Of a stretch of 64,000 nucleotides of DNA, positions 8,979 to 18,916 are shown one piece after another. Numbering within the stretch: position 1 is the stretch's first letter; each line of letters opens with the position of its first letter. The notes beneath the pieces are model-generated. The model worked only from the letters and a program-made list of their open reading frames with translations, was not told the origin of the DNA and did not search any database. The stretch lies in assembly GCA_041690495.1 (NCBI GenBank), contig JAWLHE010000007.1, positions 62,001-126,000 of the forward strand, written 5' to 3'. Source of the stretch: DATAAP01 sp041690495. Its GTDB lineage: Bacteria; Pseudomonadota; Alphaproteobacteria; CACIAM-22H2. The position numbers and the translations under genes are program-made.

Positions 8979-10031
8979 ATGAACGACGTGACGACACTCA
9001 AGACCGACGAGCTCCTGTTCGAGCGGCGCGGTCGCCTCGGCGTGATCACCATGAACCGGCCGAAGGCGCTCAATGCGCTGACGCACGAGATGAGCCTGGC
9101 GATCGATCGCGTGCTGAAGGACTGGGCGGCCGATCCCAAGGTCGCGACCGTCGCCATCGCCGGAGAGGGCGAGCGCGCCTTCTGCGCTGGCGGCGACATC
9201 CGTGCCCTCCATCAATCAGGGCCGAAGGGCCAGCTCACGCGCGATTTCTACTGGAACGAATACAGGATGAACCGGCGCATCTTCCGCTTTCCCAAGCCGT
9301 ACGTGGCGCTGATGGACGGCATCACCATGGGCGGCGGGGTCGGGGTCGGCGTGCCGGCGCGCTACCGCGTCGTCACCGAGAAGACGCTGCTGGCGATGCC
9401 GGAAACGGGGATCGGCCTCTTTCCAGATGTCGGCGCCAGCTATTACCTTTCGCATATGCCAGGTCAGCTCGGCATCTATCTCGGCCTCACCGGCGCGCGC
9501 GTTCGGGCCGCCGATATCCTGTATTCCGGGCTTGGAACGCACTTCATGCCGTCGGCGAAGCTGCCGGATTTCCTGACGGCGCTGGAGGGAGCCGCGCCGG
9601 ACGAGCTGCTTGGGCGCCTTGCGGAGCCATGTCCGGAACAAGCGCCGCTGACACAGCATAGGCTCGTGATCGACCGCTGCTTCGCGGGCAGCACGGTCGA
9701 GGAGATCATGCAGGCGCTCGCGAGGGAGGGCGGTGCCTGGGCCGACCAGGTGCTCGCGTCGCTTCAGCAAAAATCGCCGATGAGTCTGAAGGTGACGTTG
9801 CGAGAGCTGCGCGAGGCATCGCGGCTCACCTTCGAGCAGTGCATGGTGATGGAGTACCGGCTGGTACAGCGCTTCATGGCCGATCCGGATTTCTTCGAAG
9901 GTGTGCGCGCGCTGATCATCGACAAGGACAACAAGCCGAGTTGGCATCCCGCGACTCTCGCCGAGGTGACGCCGGCAATGGTGGACGCATACTTCGAGCC
10001 GCTCGAACACGATCTGACGTTCGAGGACTGA
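8979..10031 (+). CDS. 3-hydroxyisobutyryl-CoA hydrolase (crotonase fold)
   Basis: Releases 3-hydroxyisobutyrate from its CoA thioester in valine catabolism. 350 residues, longer than a simple enoyl-CoA hydratase and typical of HIBCH. Crotonase motifs are visible: ERAFCAGGDIRAL for the first oxyanion NH, GITMGGGVGVG for the second, and MPETGIGLFPDVG, the HIBCH-type active-site segment with its Glu and Asp. The C-terminal extension ending in the SWHPATLAEVTPAMVDAYFE region is also typical. The start is the ATG at 8979; the frame is open further upstream but only overlaps the preceding gene. It is the middle gene of a three-gene valine set. Confidence 0.92.
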   Translation: MNDVTTLKTDELLFERRGRLGVITMNRPKALNALTHEMSLAIDRVLKDWAADPKVATVAIAGEGERAFCAGGDIRALHQSGPKGQLTRDFYWNEYRMNRRIFRFPKPYVALMDGITMGGGVGVGVPARYRVVTEKTLLAMPETGIGLFPDVGASYYLSHMPGQLGIYLGLTGARVRAADILYSGLGTHFMPSAKLPDFLTALEGAAPDELLGRLAEPCPEQAPLTQHRLVIDRCFAGSTVEEIMQALAREGGAWADQVLASLQQKSPMSLKVTLRELREASRLTFEQCMVMEYRLVQRFMADPDFFEGVRALIIDKDNKPSWHPATLAEVTPAMVDAYFEPLEHDLTFED

Positions 10032-10064
10032 ACGGAAGCAAACGGAACAAGGGGAGGCAGACTC

Positions 10065-10952
10065 ATGGCGACGATCGGGTTCATCGGGCTCGGGAACATG
10101 GGGGGGCCGATGGCGCGCAACCTCGTCAAGGCCGGCCACAAGCTCAAGGTTTTCGATGTGGTGAAGGCGAATGTCGATGCCGCGGCGAAGGCCGGCGGCG
10201 AGGCGGTCGCGAGCGCCGCGGATGCCGCGAAGGGCGCCGAGCTCGTCGTCACCATGCTTCCAGCCGGCGAGCACGTGCGCGACGTCTACATGGAGCGCGG
10301 CAAGGTCATCGCGTCGGCGGCGAAAGGCACCCTGTTCATCGACTGCTCGACCATCGACGTGGACACGGCACGTGCGGTCAGCGCCGCGGCGGTCGCAGCC
10401 GGTCATGAGATGGTCGATGCGCCCGTCTCCGGTGGCACGGTCGGCGCCGAGAACGCCACGCTGACCTTCATGTGCGGCGGCTCCGATGCGGCCTTCGCCC
10501 GGGCGAAGCCGATCCTCGAGGCGATGGGCAAGACCATCGTCCATGCCGGTGCCGCCGGAAACGGGCAGGCCGCCAAGATCTGCAACAACATGATCCTGGG
10601 CATCTCGATGATCGCTGTCTGCGAAGGATTCCTGCTGGCCGAGAAGCTCGGCCTGGACGCGCAGAAGTTGTTCGACATCAGCTCCAAATCCTCGGGCCAG
10701 TGCTGGTCGATGACGACCTATTGCCCGGTCCCGGGACTGGTCCCGACCTCGCCCGCCAACCGGGACTACAAACCGGGCTTCAGCGGCGCCATGATGGTTA
10801 AGGATATGCGACTGGCGCAGGAGGCCGCGCATGCCACTGGGGCGGCGACCCCCTTGGGGGCGGCCGCCCAGGCTCTCTACGCCCTGTATTGCAGCCGGGG
10901 CGGGGCCGCGGCCGACTTCTCGGGGATCATCCGCATGTTGGCAGGCAAGTAA
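10065..10952 (+). CDS. mmsB: 3-hydroxyisobutyrate dehydrogenase
   Basis: NAD-dependent oxidation of 3-hydroxyisobutyrate to methylmalonate semialdehyde. 295 residues, the standard length. Family signatures in order: N-terminal nucleotide-binding GFIGLGNMGGPMARNL, the substrate-site APVSGGTVGAENATLTFM, and GNGQAAKICNNM with the catalytic Lys. A good ribosome-binding site (AAGGGGAGG) precedes the ATG. It closes the valine gene set started at 7816. No methylmalonate-semialdehyde dehydrogenase follows, and a MarR-type regulator gene comes next after 61 bp. Confidence 0.95.
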   Translation: MATIGFIGLGNMGGPMARNLVKAGHKLKVFDVVKANVDAAAKAGGEAVASAADAAKGAELVVTMLPAGEHVRDVYMERGKVIASAAKGTLFIDCSTIDVDTARAVSAAAVAAGHEMVDAPVSGGTVGAENATLTFMCGGSDAAFARAKPILEAMGKTIVHAGAAGNGQAAKICNNMILGISMIAVCEGFLLAEKLGLDAQKLFDISSKSSGQCWSMTTYCPVPGLVPTSPANRDYKPGFSGAMMVKDMRLAQEAAHATGAATPLGAAAQALYALYCSRGGAAADFSGIIRMLAGK

Positions 10953-10960
10953 CGTTAGCT

Positions 10961-10976
10961 TAACGGTAGACCGTTA
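10961..10976. promoter_or_regulatory. Palindrome upstream of the MarR-family gene, candidate operator
   Basis: A perfect 16-bp palindrome (TAACGGTAGACCGTTA), 37 bp upstream of the MarR-family start codon and flanked by CGTTAG and GTTAGC half-repeats. MarR proteins bind palindromes of this size and commonly autoregulate. The palindrome is seen directly; the operator role is inferred. Confidence 0.45.
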
Positions 10977-11013
10977 GCCTTCCGGTTGCACCGAGTCCTG
11001 GAAGGAACGGCTC

Positions 11014-11487
11014 ATGAAGCGCGTGTATTTGGAAGTCGTGGCGCTGGTCGAGCGTCTGCACCGGCAGTTTCTCGAGGTCGTAAAGACCGAGATCGACCGG
11101 ATGGGCATCCACGACGTCAACAACGTCCAGGCGATGATCCTCTATCACATCGGCTCGGAAGAGCTGACCGTGGGCGAGCTGACGCAGCGCGGCTACTATC
11201 TGGGCTCGAATGTTTCCTACAATCTCAAGAAGCTCATCGAGCACGCCTATATCGCGCAGGCGCGTTCACCGCACGACCGCCGCTCGGTACGCATCAAGCT
11301 GACGCCCAAGGGACTCGAACTGCACGGTCGGCTTGACGCGGTCTTTCAGCAGCATTCGTCTCATCTCGAAAAGACCGACCTCGCCGGCGGCGAGCTCAAC
11401 GACGTGGCCGCGACCTTGCGCCAGCTCGAGCAGTTCTGGGACGGCCGCCTCGGCGCCGGCGCGTTCGCCCTCAATACAGCGGCCTGA
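11014..11487 (+). CDS. ldtR: MarR-family regulator, LdtR-like
   Basis: Winged-helix DNA-binding protein, 157 residues, expected to act as a dimer. The core reads NNVQAMILYHIGSEELTVGE then TQRGYYLGSNVSYNLKKL, which is the recognition-helix block conserved in the alphaproteobacterial LdtR group; the wing is SPHDRRSVRIKLT. LdtR in Candidatus Liberibacter is known to control an L,D-transpeptidase and osmotic tolerance genes. Here the gene stands behind the valine genes with a perfect palindrome in its leader, and a secreted PRC-barrel protein gene follows 220 bp later. The subgroup call rests on sequence recollection; the actual regulon is unknown. Confidence 0.85.
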   Translation: MKRVYLEVVALVERLHRQFLEVVKTEIDRMGIHDVNNVQAMILYHIGSEELTVGELTQRGYYLGSNVSYNLKKLIEHAYIAQARSPHDRRSVRIKLTPKGLELHGRLDAVFQQHSSHLEKTDLAGGELNDVAATLRQLEQFWDGRLGAGAFALNTAA

Positions 11488-11707
11488 GCCTCGGCGCGCA
11501 GCGCATCGAACATTCATCCAGGCCCGACGCAGGTCGCCCGCACGCACGGTAGAACCGCGTGTCGGTGCCGGACCCTGTCGTCGCGAGCGAAGACACCCGA
11601 AACCTCCTCGAACGCGGTACGGCGACTGGGATTGCCGTCACCGGAACCGTCAGGCGTATCCAGCGTTGCAGTCCGCGATGTTCAGTTCACTGCGCCCAGA
11701 GGACTTC

Positions 11708-12136
11708 ATGAAACGGACCGCTGTCGCCTTCGTCCTCGCGGCTGGCATGCTGAGTGCCGGCACGAATGCTCAGATGGCGCCGGCAGGGAGCGCCGATCGG
11801 GTGCCTGCCACGTCGCAGCGCAATGGCGACATCACCACCATCCGCGTCGACGTCGCGCGGGTCGCGCTGGGGCATCGCGCGAGCAAGTTGGTCGGTGCGG
11901 CAATCGTCACCAACAAGGACGAGCGGATCGGAACGATCGACGATCTCGTGGTCAGCGCGGATGACGGCGAGACCTTTGCGGTCATATCGGTCGGAGGATT
12001 CCTCGGCGTTGGCAGCAAGCTGGTGGCGGTGCCGTTCCACACGCTGCGCACCGTGAAGGAGGAACGCCTGATGCTTCCAGGCGCCAGCAAGGATGCGCTG
12101 AAAGAGCTGCCCGAATTCAAGTACGCGAAGGGTTGA
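11708..12136 (+). CDS. Secreted PRC-barrel domain protein
   Basis: 142 residues. An N-terminal signal peptide (MKRTAVAFVLAAGMLSAGTNAQ, cleavage probably after the Ala of TNA) is followed by a PRC-barrel: the beta-rich segment LVGAAIVTNKDERIGTIDD, then FAVISVGGFLGVGSKLVAVPF and a C-terminal LKELPEFKYAKG. Periplasmic PRC-barrel proteins of this type are common in alphaproteobacteria and have no assigned biochemical role. I chose the ATG at 11708 because it yields the signal peptide; upstream in-frame sequence looks non-coding. Convergent with gcdH; a 7-bp-stem hairpin at 12155-12173 lies between them without a T-run. Confidence 0.82.
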   Translation: MKRTAVAFVLAAGMLSAGTNAQMAPAGSADRVPATSQRNGDITTIRVDVARVALGHRASKLVGAAIVTNKDERIGTIDDLVVSADDGETFAVISVGGFLGVGSKLVAVPFHTLRTVKEERLMLPGASKDALKELPEFKYAKG

Positions 12137-12243
12137 ACCAACCCTGGTGGCGGCTGCCGCCCGAAAGGCGGCAACTGTCGTCCAGTGTCACCCGCGGCCC
12201 TCGGGCTTCTTTCCCGAGTCGTGCCGCGGGCCCACTGCTTCGG

Positions 12244-13464
12244 CTAGGCCGTGAATGCCTGGATTCCGGTCTGGGCGCGGCCGAGGATGAGCGCGTGGAT
12301 GTCGTGCGTCCCCTCGTAGGTGTTCACCGCCTCCAGATTCATCACATGCCGGATGACGTGGAACTCGTCCGAGACGCCGTTGCCGCCGTGCATGTCGCGC
12401 GCGATACGGGCGATGTCGAGCGCCTTCCCACAGGAGTTTCGCTTGATCAAGGAGATCATCTCGGGGGCGGCGCGGCCCTCGTCGAACAGGCGTCCGACGC
12501 GAAGGCATGCCTGCATCCCGATCGCGATCTCGGTCTGCATGTCGGCGAGCTTCTTCTGGATGAGCTGGTTCGCGGCGAGCGGGCGGCCGAACTGCTTGCG
12601 CTCGAGCGTATAGTTGCGGGCACGCTGCCAGCAGAACTCCGCCGCGCCCAGCGCTCCCCAGGCGATACCGTAGCGCGCGCGATTGAGGCAGCCGAACGGA
12701 CCTTTGAGGCCTGAAACGTTCGGCAGCAGGTTCTCCTCGGGGATCAGCACCTCATCCATCACGATTTCACCGGTGATGGAGGCGCGCAGGCTGAACTTGC
12801 CCTCGATCTTCGGGGCCGACAGGCCCTTCATGCCCTTCTCGAGGATGTAACCGCGGATTTCGCCGGCATCGTCCTTTGCCCATACGACGAACACGTCGGC
12901 GATCGGCGAATTGGTGATCCACATCTTTGCTCCGGTGAGGCTGTAGCCGCCGGAAACCTTCTTTGCGCGCGTCTTCATGCTGCCTGGATCGGAGCCGTGG
13001 TCGGGCTCGGTCAAACCGAAGCAGCCCACCCATTCGCCGGTTGCCAGCTTGGGCAGATACTTCTGCCGCTGCGCCTCCGAGCCGTAGGCATGGATCGGAT
13101 GCATGACCAGGGACGACTGAACGCTCATTGCCGAACGGTACCCGCTATCGACGCGCTCGACCTCGCGCGCGACCAGTCCGTAGGACACGTAGTTGACGCC
13201 GGCGCAGCCGTAGCCCTGGATCGTCGAACCGAGGAAGCCGAGAGCTCCCATCTCGTTCATGATCTCTCGATGAAAATGCTCGTGCCGGAAAGCCTCGGTG
13301 ACGCGCGGCAGGAGTTTCTCCTGACAGTATTCGCGTGCCGCGGCCGCGATCATCCGCTCGTCTTCGGTGAGCTGCTCCTCGAACAGGAACGGGTCGTCCC
13401 ACACGAATTGCGTCTTGCCGGCTGACTTGCCGGCGGGCATTGCCTTTGCTGGGGTGGCGCACAT
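12244..13464 (-). CDS. gcdH: Glutaryl-CoA dehydrogenase
   Basis: FAD enzyme that oxidises and decarboxylates glutaryl-CoA to crotonyl-CoA in lysine, tryptophan and aromatic acid breakdown. 406 residues from the ATG at 13464 (MCATPAKAMPAGKSAG). It shows the GCDH-specific segments GCFGLTEPDHGSDPGSMKT, LRASITGEIVMDEV and, near the C-terminus, NTYEGTHDIHALILGRA, where the Glu of YEGT is the catalytic base. The open frame extends 32 codons further upstream, but that part has no family similarity. The gene is followed in its own direction by non-coding sequence and converges with the PRC-barrel gene. Confidence 0.95.
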   Translation of the reverse strand: MCATPAKAMPAGKSAGKTQFVWDDPFLFEEQLTEDERMIAAAAREYCQEKLLPRVTEAFRHEHFHREIMNEMGALGFLGSTIQGYGCAGVNYVSYGLVAREVERVDSGYRSAMSVQSSLVMHPIHAYGSEAQRQKYLPKLATGEWVGCFGLTEPDHGSDPGSMKTRAKKVSGGYSLTGAKMWITNSPIADVFVVWAKDDAGEIRGYILEKGMKGLSAPKIEGKFSLRASITGEIVMDEVLIPEENLLPNVSGLKGPFGCLNRARYGIAWGALGAAEFCWQRARNYTLERKQFGRPLAANQLIQKKLADMQTEIAIGMQACLRVGRLFDEGRAAPEMISLIKRNSCGKALDIARIARDMHGGNGVSDEFHVIRHVMNLEAVNTYEGTHDIHALILGRAQTGIQAFTA

Positions 13465-13589
13465 GGTCGAAAACTCCGGTACTCGATTTGCGGCGGATTG
13501 TGTCCGGCGAGGCCCAGCACGTTTAGCGCCGAATGACGGAAGGAGGCAAGCGGCGCCCATCCAATGCTGCCAACGCCCCCGGGATGGGC

Positions 13590-13988
13590 TCAGTCAGGAA
13601 TGACCGCCGTCGCTTCGATCTCGATCTTGGCGCGATCTTCTACGAGCGATTTGACTTCCACCAGGGCCATGGCGGGGTAGTTCTTGCCGATGACGTCGCG
13701 GTATGCGCGTCCGATATCGGGAAGACGCGCAAGGTATTCCTGCTTGTCGGTTACGTACCAGGTGAATCGGGTGATGTGTTCAGGTTTCGCTCCACCCTCC
13801 GCAAGCACTGCAACGACGTTTACCAGCGCCTGGCGGAGCTGGCCGACGAAGTCATCGGTTTCGAACGCTCCCGTCGCGCCGTTCCAGCCGATCTGCCCGG
13901 CAACGAAGACGATCGTACCGCGAGCGGCAATGCCGTTGGCATAGCCCTTGGGCGCCGGCCAGTCCCTGGGCTGCAATACGCGATTCAT
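13590..13988 (-). CDS. RidA / YjgF-family protein
   Basis: 132-residue trimeric-fold protein of the Rid superfamily. The core motifs are VFVAGQIGWNGATGAFETDD, the Gly-rich NVVAVLAEGGAKPEHITRFT block and the C-terminal RAKIEIEATAVI. In canonical RidA imine deaminases an Arg (E. coli numbering 105) precedes this last block; here the corresponding stretch is EVKSLVEDRAKIEIE and I see no Arg at that position. It may therefore belong to a Rid subgroup with a different, unassigned activity. It lies upstream of gcdH on the same strand, with a 125-bp gap. Confidence 0.87.
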   Translation of the reverse strand: MNRVLQPRDWPAPKGYANGIAARGTIVFVAGQIGWNGATGAFETDDFVGQLRQALVNVVAVLAEGGAKPEHITRFTWYVTDKQEYLARLPDIGRAYRDVIGKNYPAMALVEVKSLVEDRAKIEIEATAVIPD

Positions 13989-14187
13989 GGAAGCCGGGTC
14001 CCGCTACGACCGACATTTCCAAGCCCGCTGTGCAGCTGCCCCCCGAAAACCGCAACCGTCATTCGACTCCTCGCTTGTCGTTTTGTCGAAAATTAGTTTA
14101 AGCCTAAAATAATTTCCCGGCAACTGGAGGGCGGCCTGCCGCGGGAGCGGCTTGGCGGCGGGGCCGGAATCGGCAACACTCGGGTCC

Positions 14188-14385
14188 ATGCCGCGCGACG
14201 TGATTTTCGAGTTTCGCCGGGTCGGAAACGCCGTTAAGGCCAGCGCGGTCGATACGGAAACCATGACGGAAGTCTCGGTCATGGGCCCTGCAACCGCGGA
14301 CCAGACATCGCTGCGGCGTGCGGCGCTGCGCAAGCTTGAATTCGTCCTGGCGCGCCGTGCAAGGGAGCAAAAGCCGACGCGATAG
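14188..14385 (+). CDS. Small DUF6898-type conserved protein
   Basis: 65-residue soluble protein beginning MPRDVIFEFRRVGNAVKASA and continuing with DTETMTEVSVMGPATADQ and a terminal helix ALRKLEFVLARR. This pattern matches a short conserved alphaproteobacterial family (DUF6898) with no known function. Start at the ATG 14188, since upstream in-frame residues are not conserved-looking. It precedes the liv operon by 149 bp in the same direction, an arrangement that may be functional or coincidental. Confidence 0.7.
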   Translation: MPRDVIFEFRRVGNAVKASAVDTETMTEVSVMGPATADQTSLRRAALRKLEFVLARRAREQKPTR

Positions 14386-14534
14386 CGGCGCGGCTCATCC
14401 GAAGGTACTTTGCGGTACGCGGCTCCCCCGCTACATTTCGTTGCAATTGTCGTCGGCTGGTATCAAAAAGACCGGCCAATCCGTCCCGGCGAACCGGGCG
14501 ATTTGCAGGGACAGGGTAGGGGTAGCGGGAGCGA

Positions 14535-15452
14535 ATGGAGTATTTCGTACAACAGCTCATCAACGGGCTGACTCTCGGCGCGATCTACGGCTTGATCGCC
14601 ATCGGCTACACGATGGTCTACGGGATCATCGGCATGATCAATTTCGCCCACGGCGAGATCTACATGATCGGCGCCTTCATCTCGGTGATCACGTTTACCT
14701 TGCTCGGGATGGGCGGCATCTCCTGGGCACCGCTTTCGATTCTGATCGTCCTCCTCGTTGCGATGTTCTTCACCGCCGTTTATGGCTGGACGATCGAGCG
14801 TCTCGCATACCGGCCGCTGCGGGGTTCAATCCGGCTGGCGCCGCTGATCTCGGCGATCGGCATGTCGATTTTCCTGCAAAATTACGTACAGCTCACCCAG
14901 GGCGCCAAGATCAAGCCTCTGCAGCCCATCGTCCGCGGAAATTTTCCGCTGCTGGAATCCGCATCGGGCTTCACGGTCGCGATCAGCTATCTGCAGATCA
15001 TCATCATCCTGCTGACCATAGCGCTCATGGCGGGCTTTACTTACATGATCCAGAACACGGCGCTTGGGCGCGCACAGCGCGCCTGCGAGCAGGATCTCAA
15101 GATGGCCTCGCTGATCGGCGTCGATGTCGACCGTACGATTTCGTTCACATTCGTGATCGGCGCGGCGCTTGCCGCCGTCGCCGGCGTGATGGTGACGATG
15201 TATTACGGGGTGGTGGACTTCTACATCGGCTTCGTCGCCGGACTAAAGGCGTTCACCGCTGCAGTCCTTGGGGGTATCGGCTCGCTGCCGGGGGCGATGC
15301 TGGGCGGCATCCTCATCGGCCTGATCGAGGCGTTCTGGTCGGCCTACTTCACGATCGAGTACAAGGACGTCGCAACGTTCGCAATCCTCGTTATCGCGCT
15401 GATCTTCCGGCCGACCGGATTGCTGGGACGACCGGAAGTCGAGAAGGTTTGA
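14535..15452 (+). CDS. livH: Branched-chain amino acid ABC transporter permease LivH
   Basis: First inner-membrane permease of a Liv-type importer. 305 residues with about eight hydrophobic segments; family hallmarks are QQLINGLTLGAIYGLIAIGY at the N-terminus, the MINFAHGEIYMIGAF motif and, late in the protein, the EAA-like GLKAFTAAVLGGIGSLPGAM loop that contacts the ATPase. It opens a compact operon livH-livM-livG-livF-DUF6867-livK. The ribosome-binding site is a purine-rich GGGTAGGGG about 14 bases before the ATG. Confidence 0.95.
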   Translation: MEYFVQQLINGLTLGAIYGLIAIGYTMVYGIIGMINFAHGEIYMIGAFISVITFTLLGMGGISWAPLSILIVLLVAMFFTAVYGWTIERLAYRPLRGSIRLAPLISAIGMSIFLQNYVQLTQGAKIKPLQPIVRGNFPLLESASGFTVAISYLQIIIILLTIALMAGFTYMIQNTALGRAQRACEQDLKMASLIGVDVDRTISFTFVIGAALAAVAGVMVTMYYGVVDFYIGFVAGLKAFTAAVLGGIGSLPGAMLGGILIGLIEAFWSAYFTIEYKDVATFAILVIALIFRPTGLLGRPEVEKV

Positions 15453-15461
15453 GGCACCGCC

Positions 15462-16762
<1,301 letters not shown>

Positions 16763-16766
<4 letters not shown>

Positions 16767-17692
16767 ACGAGGATCCCGCGCTCAGCCCGCCGCCGCCCGG
16801 GGTCATTCTCGACGTCCAGCATCTGACGATGCGCTTCGGCGGCCTTGTCGCCATCGACGATATCTCCTTCCAGGCGCATGATCGCGCGATAACGGCAATT
16901 ATCGGGCCGAACGGCGCGGGCAAGACCACGGTCTTCAATTGTCTTACGGGTTTCTACAAACCCACGGTCGGACGCCTTGCGATGCAGAAGGACGGCCGGG
17001 TGTGGCTGCTCGAGCGCATGGAGGGCTTCCGCATCGCGCAGCGGGCAGGGATCGCGCGGACCTTCCAGAACATACGCCTTTTCCCGAAGATGTCCGTGCT
17101 GGAGAACCTGATGGTGGCTCAGCACAATCGCCTGATGAAGGCTTCGGGGTGGACCATCAAGGGACTGCTCGGCCTGCCGGGGTTCCGCAACGCCGAGCGC
17201 GAGGGGCTCGAATTCGCCACTTTCTGGCTCGAGCGGATCAATCTTCTGGACAAGGCCGATTGGCAGGCCGGGAACCTCCCCTACGGTGATCAGCGGCGGC
17301 TCGAGATCGCGCGCGCAATGTGTACGGGGCCTGCGCTGCTCTGCCTGGACGAGCCGGCCGCCGGCCTCAACCCGCGCGAATCCGCTGCCCTCAATGACCT
17401 GCTGCGCTACATCCGCGATGAGGTGAAGATCGCGGTTCTGCTGATCGAGCACGATATGAGCGTGGTGATGGAGATCTCGGATCACGTCATCGTCCTGGAT
17501 TACGGCCGCAAGATCGCCGAGGGCGCACCCGAGGCCGTGCGTAACGATCCTGCCGTCATTCGCGCCTATCTCGGCGAGGAAGAAACCGAGGAATTGCCGC
17601 CCGAGATCGCCGCCGATCTGGCGGCGCCGGGCGGGCCGGCTGTAGCCGCGCCCGGCGCGATCGCACCTGTCGACAAGAAGGGCGAGACGTGA
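16763..17692 (+). CDS. livG: Branched-chain amino acid ABC transporter ATPase LivG
   Basis: One of two cytosolic ATPases energising the importer. 309 residues: Walker A GPNGAGKTTVFNCLTG, Q-loop in GIARTFQNIRLFPKM, LivG-type signature NLPYGDQRRLEIARAM, Walker B LLCLDEPAAGLNP and the switch His in LLIEHDMSVV. It ends in an Ala/Pro/Glu-rich tail of about 40 residues (from EEETEELPPEI) not present in shorter LivG proteins; the tail is probably disordered. Start ATG 16763 overlaps livM by 4 bp, and the stop overlaps livF by 4 bp. Confidence 0.95.
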
Positions 17693-18411
17693 CGATGCTT
17701 CGCGTTGCGAACGTGCATACCTTTTATGGGCAGATCGAGGCGTTGAAGGGCGTCAGCATCGAGGTCAATCGCGGCGAGATTGTCACGCTCATCGGGGCCA
17801 ACGGGGCGGGAAAATCGACCCTGCTGATGACCATCTGCGGCAAACCGGCCGTTGCGGAGGGCTCAATCTCGCTCGAGGGACGCGAGATCTCGCAGCTCCC
17901 CACGCACGAGATCGCGCGGCTGGGCATCGCCCAGTCACCCGAGGGCAGACGCATCTTCCCGCGGATGACAGTGCTGGAAAATCTGCAGATGGGCGCGATG
18001 ACCACCGATGGGTCGCATTTCGAGGAGGACATGGCGCGCGCCTTCAAGCTGTTTCCTGTGCTCGACCGCCGGCGCAATCAGCGCGGGGGAACATTGTCCG
18101 GCGGCGAGCAGCAAATGCTGGCAATCGCGCGGGCGCTGATGGGGCGGCCGCGGTTGCTCCTGCTCGACGAGCCTTCGCTCGGTTTGGCGCCGCTGCTGGT
18201 CAAGCAGATCTTCGACACGATTCGCGAGATCAACGAGCGTGAAGGCGTCACCATGCTTCTGGTCGAACAGAATGCATATCATGCGCTCAAGCTCGCGCAT
18301 CGTGGCTATGTCCTCGTCAATGGGCGCATCACGCTCGCCGGGTCCGGCTCGGAGCTTCTCGCGAACCGCGAGGTGCGCGCGGCCTATCTCGAGGGCGGCA
18401 AGAAGCATTAA
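17689..18411 (+). CDS. livF: Branched-chain amino acid ABC transporter ATPase LivF
   Basis: Second ATPase of the importer, 240 residues, standard length. Walker A GANGAGKSTLLMTICG, LivF-typical QSPEGRRIFPRMTVLENLQ, signature LSGGEQQMLAIARALM, Walker B LLLLDEPSLGLAP and LLVEQNAYHAL. It starts at a GTG (17689) inside the livG stop codon, so translation is coupled; an ATG two codons later is the alternative. Confidence 0.95.
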   Translation: MTMLRVANVHTFYGQIEALKGVSIEVNRGEIVTLIGANGAGKSTLLMTICGKPAVAEGSISLEGREISQLPTHEIARLGIAQSPEGRRIFPRMTVLENLQMGAMTTDGSHFEEDMARAFKLFPVLDRRRNQRGGTLSGGEQQMLAIARALMGRPRLLLLDEPSLGLAPLLVKQIFDTIREINEREGVTMLLVEQNAYHALKLAHRGYVLVNGRITLAGSGSELLANREVRAAYLEGGKKH

Positions 18412-18423
18412 GGGGCGTAATCC

Positions 18424-18786
18424 ATGCTGCACGAGCTTTTCGGTGGGTCGATCGGGGATTTTCTCGGAATCACGCTGATCCTCTTCGGGGGCGCCGCTTT
18501 CATGACCGGGCAGGCGCTTGCCGGAACCTGGCGACCGTTATGGCAGATCGGCCCTTACGGGCTGCTGCTGGCAGCTGCGGACCGCTTCTTCAGCTGGGGA
18601 TTGTTTGGCGGAGAGTTGCGCTCCGTGTCGGGATTCATCATTGATGCCCTTGTGATTCTCGCCGTCGGTATCGTCGCCTACCGGCTGACGCAGACGCACA
18701 AGATGACGACTCAGTATCCGTGGATTTACGAGCGCGCCGGGCTGTTTGCGTGGCGCGTCCGGGATGGCGGCAGCCCACCGTCATGA
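18424..18786 (+). CDS. Small membrane protein of the liv operon (DUF6867 type)
   Basis: 120-residue protein with three or four hydrophobic segments (FLGITLILFGGAAFMTGQAL, the LWQIGPYGLLLAAADRFF stretch, FIIDALVILAVGIVAYRL) and a hydrophilic C-terminus MTTQYPWIYERAGLFAWRVR. It matches a conserved alphaproteobacterial family (DUF6867) without known function. Its position 12 bp after livF and before the binding-protein gene suggests an accessory role in the Liv transporter, such as assembly or regulation; this is inferred from position only. Confidence 0.75.
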   Translation: MLHELFGGSIGDFLGITLILFGGAAFMTGQALAGTWRPLWQIGPYGLLLAAADRFFSWGLFGGELRSVSGFIIDALVILAVGIVAYRLTQTHKMTTQYPWIYERAGLFAWRVRDGGSPPS

Positions 18787-18916
18787 TGATCGTTGCCGAC
18801 GGCGCGGCGGGGTTCTAGACTCGGCTGCAGGCAGACCGGGCGCGTGCCGAACGGCTGCGACCGGAGGTTGAGGGGGCCCTTTGGGCTTTCGTTTCAATAA
18901 CAGGGAGAGAGATCCT

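Noticed and set aside
12155..12173. Hairpin between the PRC-barrel gene and gcdH as a terminator
   Set aside because: Seven-bp stem TGCCGCC / GGCGGCA with a CGAAA loop but no T-run on either strand; mentioned only under the neighbouring gene.
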